From Tahibacter soli (GTDB lineage: Bacteria > Pseudomonadota > Gammaproteobacteria > Xanthomonadales > Rhodanobacteraceae), in contig NZ_JAOVZO020000014.1 in NCBI RefSeq assembly GCF_025717065.2, positions 339,014-403,013 of the forward strand: a stretch of DNA of 64,000 nucleotides, given 5' to 3'. Made by a program: the position numbers and the translations under genes. The notes under the pieces were generated by a model. The model searched no databases. It saw nothing but the letters and a program-made list of their open reading frames with translations, and had not been told where the DNA came from. The first letter of the stretch is position 1. Each line of letters opens with the position of its first letter. Below are positions 18,529 through 27,249 of this stretch, piece by piece.

Positions 18529-20768
18529 ACATCGGGTCGCGCCTCGCCCTCGGCTTCGCGGTCACGTTGCTGCTCTGCGCCGGGCTGCTGCTGCATGCGC
18601 TGTTCTCCTGGCGCCACATGCAGACCTCGGAGATGGCGACGACCCAGAACGACATCTCGTCGATAACGATCAGCTACGACCTGCTCGGGACGAACCTCAT
18701 CCAGCAGCGGCGCGTCGCCGAAATGCTGCTCGCCAGCGATCGTGCCACCCTCGAATCGATCGCCGACCAGATCAAGGCGACCCGCGACGCGAACAACGCG
18801 CTGCTCGCCAAGCTGAAGTCGCAGCTCGACACGCCCGAAGACGTCGCCGCGATGGCCAGGCTCGAGAAGACGCGCGAGGCCTGGATCGGCGAGCGCAACC
18901 GCTTCATCGAGAAACTGCTCTCCGGCGCGCAGCAGAACGAAGTGGAATATTTCACCAAGACGCTGCTGCCGCTCGGCCAGACGTACAACGACGCGGTGCG
19001 CGGGCTGGTCGACCTGCAGGTCGAGGCTTCGCGGAGCACCGCGATCCGGCTCGAGGCGGCGTGGTGGTCCACGATGTACTCCGAGCTTTCGATTCTCATC
19101 GTGTGCCTGCTGCTCGGCGGCGGGTTCGCCTGGTGGATATCGCGCAGCATCACGCGGCCCCTCGGACGCCTCGCGGCCGCCGCCGCCGCCGTGTCGCGCG
19201 GCGACCTCGACCGGCGCATCGACATCGACCGCAAGGACGAAGTCGGCCGGGTGCAGGCGGCGCTCGACGGCATCGCCAGGACCGTGCGCGCGTTCATCAG
19301 CGCGCAGCAGAACGTCGCGCAGCGGCATGCCGAGGGCTTCGTGTCGCAGCGCATCGCGACCGAAGAGTTCGAGGGCGCCTTCCGCCAGGTGGCGGAGGAG
19401 TTCAACGCGCTGGTGCACACGCACGTCGAGGAGAAGTCGCGCATGATCGAGGTGGTCGGACGCTACGCCGTCGGCGACTTCGACGTCGTGATGGATCGCC
19501 TGCCGAACGAGAAGGCGATCGTCACCGAGACGATGGACCGCGCCCAGGCGAACCTGCGCGCGATGAACGAGGAGATCGTCGCGATGGTCGCCGCCGCGAC
19601 GCAGGGCGACCTTGAGCGGCGCGGCAACGCCGACCGCTTCGAATACCGCTTCCGCGAGATGATCGGCGGCGTGAACCGCACGCTCGACGCGATCGCCGCG
19701 CCGATCGGCGAGCTGTCGCGCATGCTCGCGGCGATGGCGGGCGGCGACCTCGACGTGCGCATCGACGCGACCTACCAGGGCGCGTTCGAGAAACTGCGCA
19801 ACGACGCCAACGCGACGGTCGCGCAGCTTGCCTCCATCGTCGGCGGCATCAAGCTCGCTTCCGACACCATCGGCACCGCGGCGGGCGAGATCGCCTCGGG
19901 CAACGCCGACCTGTCGAACCGCACCGAACAGCAGGCCGCCTCGCTCGAGGAGACCGCCTCGTCGATGGAGGAACTCACCTCCACCGTGAAGCAGAACGCC
20001 GAAAACGCGCGTCAGGCAAACCAGCTCGTGCTCGGCGCCTCCGACGTGGCGACGCGCGGCGGCGCCGTGGTCGGCGAGGTGGTGGCGACGATGCGCGAGA
20101 TCGACGCGGCGTCGCGCAAGATCGCCGACATCATCGGCGCCATCGACGGCATCGCGTTCCAGACCAACATCCTCGCGCTGAACGCGGCGGTCGAGGCCGC
20201 ACGCGCCGGCGAGCAGGGCCGCGGTTTCGCGGTCGTCGCCTCGGAAGTGCGCAGCCTCGCGCAGCGCTCGGCGAACGCCGCCAAGGAGATCAAGGCGCTG
20301 ATCGCCGATTCGGTGAACAAGGTGTCGGCCGGCTCCGCGCTCGTCGAGCAGGCCGGCGCGACGATGGGCGAAGTCGTCAACAGCGTGCGGCGCGTCACCG
20401 ACATCATGGCCGAGATCTCGGCGGCCTCGCAGGAACAAAGCAGCGGCATCGAGCAGGTCAACCGCACGATCGCGCAGATGGACGAGACGACCCAGCAGAA
20501 CGCCGCGCTGGTCGAGGAAGCCAGCGCCGCCGCGCGCAGCCTCGAACGCCAGGCGCAGAACCTCGCGCAGGCCGTGGCCGCGTTCAAGCTGGACGCGAAA
20601 GCGGCCGGCACGCACGAGCCCGTCCGCGCCGTCGCGGTAGCGGCGTCCGCGACCGTCGCCCCCCTGCCCGCCGCCGCGCGCGGCGGACGCCGCGGGGCCT
20701 CCGCGGCCGCCCGCAAGGTGGCGAACGGCAGCGCGATGCCGGCCGACCAGCACTGGCAGGAGTTCTGA
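18510..20768 (+). CDS. Methyl-accepting chemotaxis protein with tandem HAMP units and a C-terminal CheR/CheB tether
   Basis: This 752-residue receptor has membrane segments at about residues 12-32 and 188-208 enclosing a four-helix-bundle-like periplasmic domain. A HAMP domain and further HAMP-like units follow (repeated GDLD/GDLE/GDFD elements up to about residue 430), then the signalling hairpin ([20 protein letters not shown]). The protein ends in HWQEF, which fits the xWxxF pentapeptide that tethers CheR and CheB in Tar/Tsr. cheR is the next gene. The ligand is unknown. Confidence 0.92.
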   Translation: MPRLSLNIGSRLALGFAVTLLLCAGLLLHALFSWRHMQTSEMATTQNDISSITISYDLLGTNLIQQRRVAEMLLASDRATLESIADQIKATRDANNALLAKLKSQLDTPEDVAAMARLEKTREAWIGERNRFIEKLLSGAQQNEVEYFTKTLLPLGQTYNDAVRGLVDLQVEASRSTAIRLEAAWWSTMYSELSILIVCLLLGGGFAWWISRSITRPLGRLAAAAAAVSRGDLDRRIDIDRKDEVGRVQAALDGIARTVRAFISAQQNVAQRHAEGFVSQRIATEEFEGAFRQVAEEFNALVHTHVEEKSRMIEVVGRYAVGDFDVVMDRLPNEKAIVTETMDRAQANLRAMNEEIVAMVAAATQGDLERRGNADRFEYRFREMIGGVNRTLDAIAAPIGELSRMLAAMAGGDLDVRIDATYQGAFEKLRNDANATVAQLASIVGGIKLASDTIGTAAGEIASGNADLSNRTEQQAASLEETASSMEELTSTVKQNAENARQANQLVLGASDVATRGGAVVGEVVATMREIDAASRKIADIIGAIDGIAFQTNILALNAAVEAARAGEQGRGFAVVASEVRSLAQRSANAAKEIKALIADSVNKVSAGSALVEQAGATMGEVVNSVRRVTDIMAEISAASQEQSSGIEQVNRTIAQMDETTQQNAALVEEASAAARSLERQAQNLAQAVAAFKLDAKAAGTHEPVRAVAVAASATVAPLPAAARGGRRGASAAARKVANGSAMPADQHWQEF

Positions 20769-20774
20769 TCCGCC

Positions 20775-21626
20775 ATGGACGCCGTCGCCGACCGCGAATT
20801 CACGTTCACCGACCGCGACTTCCATCGCGTCTGCGGGCTGATCCGCGAGCGCGCCGGAATCGCCCTGTCGCCGGGCAAGCGCGACATGGTCTACAGCCGC
20901 GTGGTACGCCGCGTGCGCGCACGCGGCTGCGCCTCGTTCACCGACTACCTCGACCGGCTCGCCGCCGGTGACGACGCCGCCGAGTGGCAGCAGTTCACCA
21001 ACGCGCTCACCACCAACCTCACGGCATTCTTCCGCGAGGCCCACCATTTCGGCGTGCTCGAGCGCCTGCTGCGCGAACGCCGCGCGCAGGCGCCGCTGTC
21101 GGTGTGGTGCTGCGCGGCGTCGACCGGCGAGGAGCCCTATTCGATCGCCATGACCGCGTGCGAGGCGTTCGATTCGCCGTCGCCGCCGGTGCGCGTGCTC
21201 GCGACCGACATCGACACCAACGTGCTCGCCACCGCCGAGGCCGGCGAGTATCCGATCGAGCGCATCGAGACGATCGGCGAGGCGCGGCGCAAGCGCTTCT
21301 TCCTGCGCGGCACCGGCCCCAACGCCGGGCGCTGCCGCGTCACGCCGGCGCTGCGGCGGCTGGTCGAGTTCGGGTCGGTGAACCTGATCGACGACGCCGC
21401 GGCGATGCCGGCCGGGCGCTTCGACGCGATCTTCTGCCGCAACGTGATGATCTACTTCGACAAGGAAACGCAGTACGACGTGTTGCGCCGCCTGCAGTCG
21501 CGGCTGGCGCCCGGCGGACTGTTCTTCGCGGGCCACTCGGAAAACCTGCTGCACGCGCACGACCTGTTCCGCCCGTGCGGCGGCACGGTCTATCGCAGTG
21601 CCGCGGACGCCGGAGCGCGCGCGTGA
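20775..21626 (+). CDS. cheR: Chemotaxis receptor methyltransferase CheR
   Basis: CheR methylates glutamates of receptors with S-adenosylmethionine. The 283-residue protein has the N-terminal helical domain ([20 protein letters not shown]) and the Rossmann domain with [34 protein letters not shown] and [18 protein letters not shown]. It begins six bases after the receptor gene, whose C-terminal pentapeptide could bind the CheR beta-subdomain. Its stop overlaps the GTG of cheD. Confidence 0.95.
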   Translation: MDAVADREFTFTDRDFHRVCGLIRERAGIALSPGKRDMVYSRVVRRVRARGCASFTDYLDRLAAGDDAAEWQQFTNALTTNLTAFFREAHHFGVLERLLRERRAQAPLSVWCCAASTGEEPYSIAMTACEAFDSPSPPVRVLATDIDTNVLATAEAGEYPIERIETIGEARRKRFFLRGTGPNAGRCRVTPALRRLVEFGSVNLIDDAAAMPAGRFDAIFCRNVMIYFDKETQYDVLRRLQSRLAPGGLFFAGHSENLLHAHDLFRPCGGTVYRSAADAGARA

Positions 21627-22231
21627 AGCCCGCGCCGCACGTCCGAGCGCTCGGCGTCGGCGCGCCCCTGCACTACCACGACGACCGCTTCGACATCGCC
21701 GCGGTGAAGCTGCTGCCGGCCGACTACTACGTGACGCGCGACGACGTCGCGCTCGTCACCGTGCTCGGCTCGTGCGTGTCCGCCTGCCTGCGCGACGGCA
21801 CGGCCGGCGTCGGCGGCATGAACCATTTCCTGCTGCCGGACGGCGACTGCGCCGACGCGCCGGCCCGCTACGGCACCAACGCGATGGAACTCCTCGTCAA
21901 CGGCTTGCTCGCCGCCGGCGCCAGCCGTCAGCGGCTGGAAGCCAAGGTGTTCGGCGGCGGCAACGTGCTCAAGAGCTTCTCGTCGCAACCGGTGGGCACG
22001 CGCAACGCGCAGTTCGTCATCGACTACCTCGCGACCGAGGGCATCCCCGTGCTCTCGAGCGACCTGATGGGTCCGCATCCGCGCAAGATCTGGTTCTTTC
22101 CGTCGAGCGGGCGCGTCGTGGTGCGCCGGCTGCCCTCGACCAGCGACGCACGCGTGCGCTCCGAAGAACAGCGCTATCGGGCACGCATCTCCGCCACCCC
22201 CGTTTCCGGCAATGTGGAGCTGTTCACATGA
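21623..22231 (+). CDS. cheD: Receptor glutamine deamidase CheD
   Basis: CheD deamidates specific receptor glutamines and can bind CheC-type phosphatases. The 202-residue protein has catalytic Cys51 in [14 protein letters not shown] and His68 in GGMNHFLLP, plus the family segments KVFGGGNVL and GRVVVRRL. Translation begins at GTG (GTGA overlap with cheR) and ends in an ATGA overlap with cheB. No cheC gene is seen in this window. Confidence 0.94.
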   Translation: MKPAPHVRALGVGAPLHYHDDRFDIAAVKLLPADYYVTRDDVALVTVLGSCVSACLRDGTAGVGGMNHFLLPDGDCADAPARYGTNAMELLVNGLLAAGASRQRLEAKVFGGGNVLKSFSSQPVGTRNAQFVIDYLATEGIPVLSSDLMGPHPRKIWFFPSSGRVVVRRLPSTSDARVRSEEQRYRARISATPVSGNVELFT

Positions 22232-23334
22232 ATACAATCCGCGTGCCTCATGGTCCGCGCAAGCGCGTGCTGGTGGTCGACGATTCGGCGCTCGTGCGCC
22301 AGATGCTGACCGAAGTGCTCGGCCGCGACCCCGGCCTCGTCGTCGTCGGCGCCGCGCCCGACCCGTACGTCGCGCGCGAAATGATCAAGCGGCTGGAACC
22401 CGACGTCGTCACGCTCGACGTGGAGATGCCGCGCATGGACGGGCTCACGTTCCTCGACAACCTGATGCGCCTGCATCCCTTGCCGGTGGTCATGGTCTCG
22501 TCGCTGACCGAGGCCGGCGCGGAGGCCACGCTCGACGCGCTCGAACTCGGCGCCGTCGACTACGTCGCCAAGCCGAAGTCCGCCGTCGCGCACGGCATCG
22601 AAGCCTATGCCGACGAGTTGCGCGCGAAGGTGCGCGCCGCGGCCGGGGCCCGGCCGCAGCGCCGCCGCGCGGCGACGACCGTCCGGCCGGCCGCCACAGC
22701 GCTGGGCTACCGCACCACCGATCGCCTGATCGCCATCGGCGCTTCGGCCGGCGGCACCGAGGCGATACGCGTCGTGCTGCAGAACATGCCGGCGGACGCC
22801 CCCGCGATCGTCGTGACCCAGCACATCCCGGCGACCTTCAGCCGCGCCTTCGCCGAGCGCATGGACCGGTCGACCGCGATGTCGGTCTGCGAAGCCGCCG
22901 ACGGCCAGCAGATCGTGCCCGGCCACTGCTACATCGCGCCGGGCGACCGGCACCTCGTCATCGAGCGCAGCGGCGCGCGCTGGTGCTGCCGGCTGTCGGA
23001 CGCGGCGCCGGAACACCATCACCGCCCGAGCGTGGACGTGATGTTCCGTTCCGTCGCGCAGAACGTCGGACGCAACGCGGTGGCGGCGATCCTCACCGGC
23101 ATGGGCGAGGACGGCGCGCGCGGACTGCTCCAGCTGTGCGACGCGGGCGTGCCCACGGTGGCCCAGAACGAAGCCACGAGCGTGGTCTGGGGAATGCCCG
23201 GCGCCGCGGTCCGGATGGGCGCCGTGCGCGAGGTGCTGCCGCTCGATCGCATCGCCGGATGGCTGCTGCAGGCCGCCGGCGCCAAGCCGGCCGATGCGCC
23301 CGCGGCCTCAACCCGCGCCGGAATCGGCCGCTAA
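22228..23334 (+). CDS. cheB: Chemotaxis methylesterase CheB
   Basis: CheB demethylates receptors when phosphorylated by CheA. The 368-residue protein has an N-terminal receiver (Asp64 in [12 protein letters not shown]), a short linker, and the esterase domain with catalytic Ser in [10 protein letters not shown] (about 173), His in VTQHIP (about 199) and Asp in [11 protein letters not shown] (about 295). The gene closes the second che operon. Its last codons contain the candidate sigma28 promoter of the next receptor gene. Confidence 0.95.
   Translation: MNTIRVPHGPRKRVLVVDDSALVRQMLTEVLGRDPGLVVVGAAPDPYVAREMIKRLEPDVVTLDVEMPRMDGLTFLDNLMRLHPLPVVMVSSLTEAGAEATLDALELGAVDYVAKPKSAVAHGIEAYADELRAKVRAAAGARPQRRRAATTVRPAATALGYRTTDRLIAIGASAGGTEAIRVVLQNMPADAPAIVVTQHIPATFSRAFAERMDRSTAMSVCEAADGQQIVPGHCYIAPGDRHLVIERSGARWCCRLSDAAPEHHHRPSVDVMFRSVAQNVGRNAVAAILTGMGEDGARGLLQLCDAGVPTVAQNEATSVVWGMPGAAVRMGAVREVLPLDRIAGWLLQAAGAKPADAPAASTRAGIGR
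23308..23334 (+). promoter_or_regulatory. Candidate FliA (sigma28) promoter inside the cheB 3' end
   Basis: TCAAC at 23308-23312 and GCCGCTAA at 23327-23334 are separated by 14 bases, with one mismatch in each box to the two other FliA sites in the window. The -10 box includes the cheB stop codon. It would start transcription about 40 bases before the short receptor gene at 23383. Confidence 0.5.
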
Positions 23335-23382
23335 CTCTTTCAACGACCTCGATACGTCCCCCGAAGGACGACGGAACTCGCC

Positions 23383-24570
23383 ATGCATCCCCGCTCCCTG
23401 ATCCGACTCACGCCCGCGATCGTTCTCACCCTGCTCCACATCGTTGCCGAATTCGCCGCCTGGTCGCCCTCGGTGCGGCAGGCCATCACCACGACCGCGC
23501 TGCTCGCCTGGCTCGTCTTCGGCGGCTGGCTCGTCGTCTCCATCCGCCGCACCGGCGCGGGAGACGGCTCGATACTGCGCGAACAGAACCGGCTGCTCGA
23601 AGAACTGCGCTCGTACGTGGCGCAGGAGATCGACGGCTCCCGCCAGGAAGTGGAGCGCGCGCGCGGCCTCGTACAGCAGGCGGTCGGCCAGCTGTCGGCG
23701 AGCTTCGAGGACATGAACCAGAACTCGCGCACGCAGAGCCTCGCCATCTCGCGCCTCGTCGACCAGACGGGCGACGGCGAGCGCAGCGGCATCGACATGC
23801 GCCGCTTCGCGCGCGAGACCGGCCAGCACATCGGCGAACTCACCGAGGTGCTCGCCCAGGTGAGCGAGCAGAGCACCGCGGCAGTCGGCAACATCGATTC
23901 GATGGCGACCCAGCTCGACGAGATCTTCGCGCTGCTCGAAGACGTCAAGTCGATCGCCGACCAGACGAACCTCCTCGCGCTGAACGCCGCGATCGAGGCG
24001 GCTCGTGCCGGCGAAGCCGGCCGCGGCTTCGCGGTGGTGGCCGACGAGGTGCGCAATCTCTCCGAGCGGTCGACGGCCTTCAACGACCAGATCCGCAAGC
24101 TCGCCGGCAACGCCAAGGAGTCGGTCAGCAAGGTGCGCGGCGCCGTCGTGCAGATGGCCACCCGCGATTCGACGCGCTCGCGCGAGGCGAAGAACGACGC
24201 GACGCGCCTGTCGCAGCACGCCGAATCGATGAACGACGCGCTCGCCGCCGGCGTCGCCGACGTCGCCTCGTGCAGCAAGAAGATGGAGCGCGCGGTGTCC
24301 GATGCCGTGCGGTCGCTGCAGTTCGAGGACATCGCCACGCAGGCGCTCGGCGCCGCCGACGTGCACCTCGCGCGGCTGGTGTCGGTCAACCACGAGGCGT
24401 CGTCGCTGCAGGCCCTGGTCGCGCGCGCGCTGTCGCACGACCGCGGCGCGGTCGACGCGCTCGCCGCCTTCGGCCGCCGCCTGCGCGAAAACCGGCAGGA
24501 GTGGGAGACGCCGCCGCACAAGCCGGTGAGCCAGGTCTGCCTCGACACCGGCAGCGTGCAGCTGTTCTAG
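23383..24570 (+). CDS. Short methyl-accepting chemotaxis protein without a periplasmic domain
   Basis: This 395-residue protein has two closely spaced membrane helices at about residues 9-27 and 35-54, which leave only a few residues outside the membrane. No HAMP domain is seen. A coiled coil leads into the signalling hairpin ([20 protein letters not shown] at about residue 193). With so little periplasmic sequence it probably senses a cytoplasmic or membrane condition, or works as an accessory receptor. It lacks an xWxxF tail. Its own FliA-type promoter lies just upstream. Confidence 0.87.
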   Translation: MHPRSLIRLTPAIVLTLLHIVAEFAAWSPSVRQAITTTALLAWLVFGGWLVVSIRRTGAGDGSILREQNRLLEELRSYVAQEIDGSRQEVERARGLVQQAVGQLSASFEDMNQNSRTQSLAISRLVDQTGDGERSGIDMRRFARETGQHIGELTEVLAQVSEQSTAAVGNIDSMATQLDEIFALLEDVKSIADQTNLLALNAAIEAARAGEAGRGFAVVADEVRNLSERSTAFNDQIRKLAGNAKESVSKVRGAVVQMATRDSTRSREAKNDATRLSQHAESMNDALAAGVADVASCSKKMERAVSDAVRSLQFEDIATQALGAADVHLARLVSVNHEASSLQALVARALSHDRGAVDALAAFGRRLRENRQEWETPPHKPVSQVCLDTGSVQLF

Positions 24571-24662
24571 CCACCGCCCGCCGCTGGTGTTCCGCACCGG
24601 CACCGCGCCGCTGTAAACTGGTGCCATTGTCGCAAAGCTCTCTTTTTTTACGGACGAGGGGC

Positions 24663-25784
24663 GTGGACAGGGGCGACGACGACATCCTCACCGGCAGCCG
24701 TGCCGAAGACTGGAACCGGCTCAGCCGATTCGCGCTCGGTGCGTTCGGCGCGAGCCTCGCGCTGTGGATGCGCGACTTCGATACCGGCCGCCTCTACCTT
24801 TCCGCGCGCTGCGTCGCCCTGCTCGGCTTCGCGCCGGACGATGCTGCGCCCGGTGCCGAATTTTTCATGCCGCGCGTGCACCCGGACGACGTCGCGGCGA
24901 TTCCCGATGCGCTCGCCCGGCACCTCGTGGACGACGCGCCCTACGACATCGAGCTGCGCCTGCGCCACCGCGACGGAAGCTACCGCTGGTTCCGCTCGGT
25001 CGGAAGCGCGCTGCGCGACGATGCCGGACAGCCCCGTGTGATGGCCGGGCTGCTCACCGACATCGATGCGCTCAAGACCGCGCTCGACCGCGTCGAAACG
25101 CAACGCGGCGAGCTGGAAGCGACCAACGCACGGCTCACCGAGCTGTCGCAGCGCCTGGTCAACGTGCAGGAGGACGAGCGCCGGCACCTCGCGCGCGAGC
25201 TGCACGACGAGATCGGGCAGTCGCTGACCGCCGCGATCCTCACGCTCGAGATGAATGCCGACGGGCCGCTCGACCCGGCCGATCGCCGCGCCGCGGCCGA
25301 GGAGATCCGCCGCGCGCTCGGCGATGTCCGTGCGATGACACTGCGGCTGCGCCCGCCGCTGATCGACGAGCTGGGGCTGGAAGCGGCGCTGCGCTGGTAC
25401 CTCGACAAGCAGGCCGCGGCGGGAAAGTTCGAGGCGCACCTGTCGGTCGAAGGACTCGGCCGGCGTCCGCCGCCGGTCATCGAACTGACCGCGTTCCGGC
25501 TCGTGCAGGAAGCCGTGACGAACATCCTGCGTCACGCGCGGGCGCGGCACGTCGACGTGGCGATCAAGGTGACGGCAACCGAGCTGGCCCTGCGCATCAG
25601 CGAGGACGGCGTGGGTTTCGATCCCGTCGCCGCGAGCGAACGCGCGGCGGGCGGCGAGAGCCTGGGCGTTCTGGGCATGCAGGAACGCGCCGCGCTCGCG
25701 GGCGGTCGTTGCGAAATCGTCTCGACGCCGGGAATGGGGAGCGTACTGCTGGCGCGGTTGCCGCTGGCGCCGCGGCAGCAATAG
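24663..25784 (+). CDS. PAS-domain sensor histidine kinase, NarL/DegS type
   Basis: This 373-residue protein has no membrane segment. A PAS domain spans about residues 20-125 (with the PAC motif YRWFRSVGSALRDD), a coiled coil follows, then the HisKA_3 dimerisation box with His near 181 (ERRHLARELHDEIGQSLTAA) and an HATPase domain (FRLVQEAVTNILRHARARHV). Kinases of this class phosphorylate LuxR-type receivers, and one is encoded less than 1 kb away at 26572. GTG at 24663 follows a GAGGGG stretch. The cue is unknown. Confidence 0.85.
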   Translation: MDRGDDDILTGSRAEDWNRLSRFALGAFGASLALWMRDFDTGRLYLSARCVALLGFAPDDAAPGAEFFMPRVHPDDVAAIPDALARHLVDDAPYDIELRLRHRDGSYRWFRSVGSALRDDAGQPRVMAGLLTDIDALKTALDRVETQRGELEATNARLTELSQRLVNVQEDERRHLARELHDEIGQSLTAAILTLEMNADGPLDPADRRAAAEEIRRALGDVRAMTLRLRPPLIDELGLEAALRWYLDKQAAAGKFEAHLSVEGLGRRPPPVIELTAFRLVQEAVTNILRHARARHVDVAIKVTATELALRISEDGVGFDPVAASERAAGGESLGVLGMQERAALAGGRCEIVSTPGMGSVLLARLPLAPRQQ

Positions 25785-25786
25785 CT

Positions 25787-26113
25787 TCAGTAGCCGACCT
25801 GTATGACCGGCGTGTCGACGAGCTCGACGGTGCGGGCCATGCGGCGGCGGCGCGCGGCCTCCGGCGACTGCGCCTCGGCGCGCTCCGCGGCCCGGCGCAT
25901 TGCCGCCTGCCGCACGCGCTCGTCGGCGGCCGGATCGGGCGGTTCGAGCCCCTGGGCACGCCGCCAGGCGTGCAATATCTCTTCGGAATCGGCGCTCAGC
26001 GTGATCCGCAAGGTCACGCCCACGCCCTGGGCACGCGGGGGCGAGACGGTCGGCAACAGCAGTGCGGCGCAGAGCAACAAATGGCGGAAGGTGGATCGGC
26101 GACTTGGCAACAT
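25787..26113 (-). CDS. Small secreted or periplasmic protein, function unknown
   Basis: This 108-residue protein has a clear signal peptide (RHLLLCAALLLPTVSPPRAQ) and then a charged, Arg/Ala-rich mature part of about 80 residues ending in VELVDTPVIQVGY. A strong ribosome site (GGAGGAAGGG) precedes the ATG. It is convergent with the PAS kinase, with two bases between the stops. I do not recognise the family. The repeated Arg/Ala/Glu stretch suggests a helix. Confidence 0.6.
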   Translation of the reverse strand: MLPSRRSTFRHLLLCAALLLPTVSPPRAQGVGVTLRITLSADSEEILHAWRRAQGLEPPDPAADERVRQAAMRRAAERAEAQSPEAARRRRMARTVELVDTPVIQVGY

Positions 26114-26571
26114 GTCCCTTCCTCCAGTTTTCGGCTCCGTATCGAGAGGCGCGCAGCGCGCGTCGCTCGAAACAGATATCGGCAGCGCGCCCCGCGACTG
26201 AAGCCGCCGATGCCGCGGCGAACGAAGCAGATCCGGCGCGCTGTGCGTCCCTCGCGACGCATCGCCCTGCGCGGCCTGCGGCCAGGCGCGCTGCCGTCGC
26301 CCGGCCCGCGGCGCAGTCGGCTTTGTTCGCGCCGATCAGGTAGCCGGCCAACGCCGCCGCGGCGCCCGTGCAGCCGGCCGGGGGCGTATTCAGAGGGTCG
26401 GCGTTTCGACCCGTTCGCAGGCGGGGCACTGTTTCGGTCGCATCCGCGGGTCGATGGCGACGACTTGGGTTCAACCCCGACGCCCGGTCGTGCCCATGCG
26501 GTACGCCTCCCCGCGTACTAATCCGAATGAACTAGCCCAAAAGCGCCCGCCGCAATGCCAGACTCGCGGTC
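26114..26571. other. Intergenic stretch without a convincing gene
   Basis: These 458 bases separate divergent genes. Open frames here are short, have no ribosome sites and look like chance in GC-rich DNA. The right end holds the promoter region of the LuxR-type regulator, including CGTACTA at 26514-26520, a 7-mer that also occurs (as TAGTACG) before dctA. Confidence 0.5.
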
Positions 26572-27210
26572 ATGAGCGCGCCCGCCATCCTCGTCGCCGA
26601 CGACCATCCGATGTTCCGTTCGGCCGTGCTGCATGCGCTGCGCGAGGCGCTGCCGCAGGCCACGGTATTCGAGGCCGCCAGTGCGGCCACGCTCGATCAG
26701 GTGCTCGCGGCGCAACCGCAGATCGAGCTCGTGCTGCTCGATCTGGCGATGCCCGGCGCACGCGGCTTCTCCGCGCTGCTGCACGTGCGCGGCGAGCGGC
26801 CCGAGATTCCCGTCGTCATCATCTCGTCGAACGACCATCCGCGCGTGATTCGCCGCGCGCAGCAATTCGGCGCGGTCGGGTTCATTCCGAAATCCTCGCC
26901 GGCCGACGCGATCGGACAGGCCGTCGCGGCGGTGCTCGACGGCGGCGCCTGGTTTCCGGCACTGACCGCGGAGCGTTCCGAGGAGGACGCGCAGCTCGCC
27001 GCGCGCCTCGCGCAGCTCACGCCGCAGCAGTTCCGCGTGCTGCTCTGTCTCGCCGACGGCCTGCTCAACAAGCAGATCGCGCACGAACTCGGGCTGGCCG
27101 AGAACACGGTCAAGGTGCACGTCACCGCGATCCTGAAGAAACTCAACTGCCACAGCCGCACCCAGGCGGCAGTGCTGGTCCGCGCGCTGGAGCCCGAAGC
27201 GATGCCGTGA
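26572..27210 (+). CDS. LuxR/NarL-family response regulator
   Basis: This 212-residue two-domain transcription factor has a receiver with DD at residues 10-11 and phospho-acceptor Asp57 (LVLLDLAMPGARGF), then a GerE-type helix-turn-helix at about residues 143-205 (NKQIAHELGLAENTVKVHVT). It is convergent with the hybrid kinase at 27243, and the PAS kinase at 24663 is also nearby, so either could be its phosphodonor. Control of the adjacent dctA is inference from context. Confidence 0.9.
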   Translation: MSAPAILVADDHPMFRSAVLHALREALPQATVFEAASAATLDQVLAAQPQIELVLLDLAMPGARGFSALLHVRGERPEIPVVIISSNDHPRVIRRAQQFGAVGFIPKSSPADAIGQAVAAVLDGGAWFPALTAERSEEDAQLAARLAQLTPQQFRVLLCLADGLLNKQIAHELGLAENTVKVHVTAILKKLNCHSRTQAAVLVRALEPEAMP

Positions 27211-27249
27211 CGCTTCAGCCGTGACACTTCAGCCCTGACGTTTCAGCCG
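27208..27249. repeat. Three tandem 14-base repeats across two convergent stop codons
   Basis: Units at 27208, 27222 and 27236 have the form TGACNYTTCAGCCN. The first TGA is the stop of the LuxR-type regulator, and the TCA in the third unit is the stop of the convergent hybrid kinase. Because 14 is not a multiple of three, the repeated TGA and TCA triplets place stops in all three frames on both strands. Confidence 0.85.

Noticed and set aside
26454..27224. Alternative plus-strand frame over the LuxR-type regulator
   Set aside because: Arg/Ala-rich shadow of the clearly identified receiver-HTH gene in another frame.
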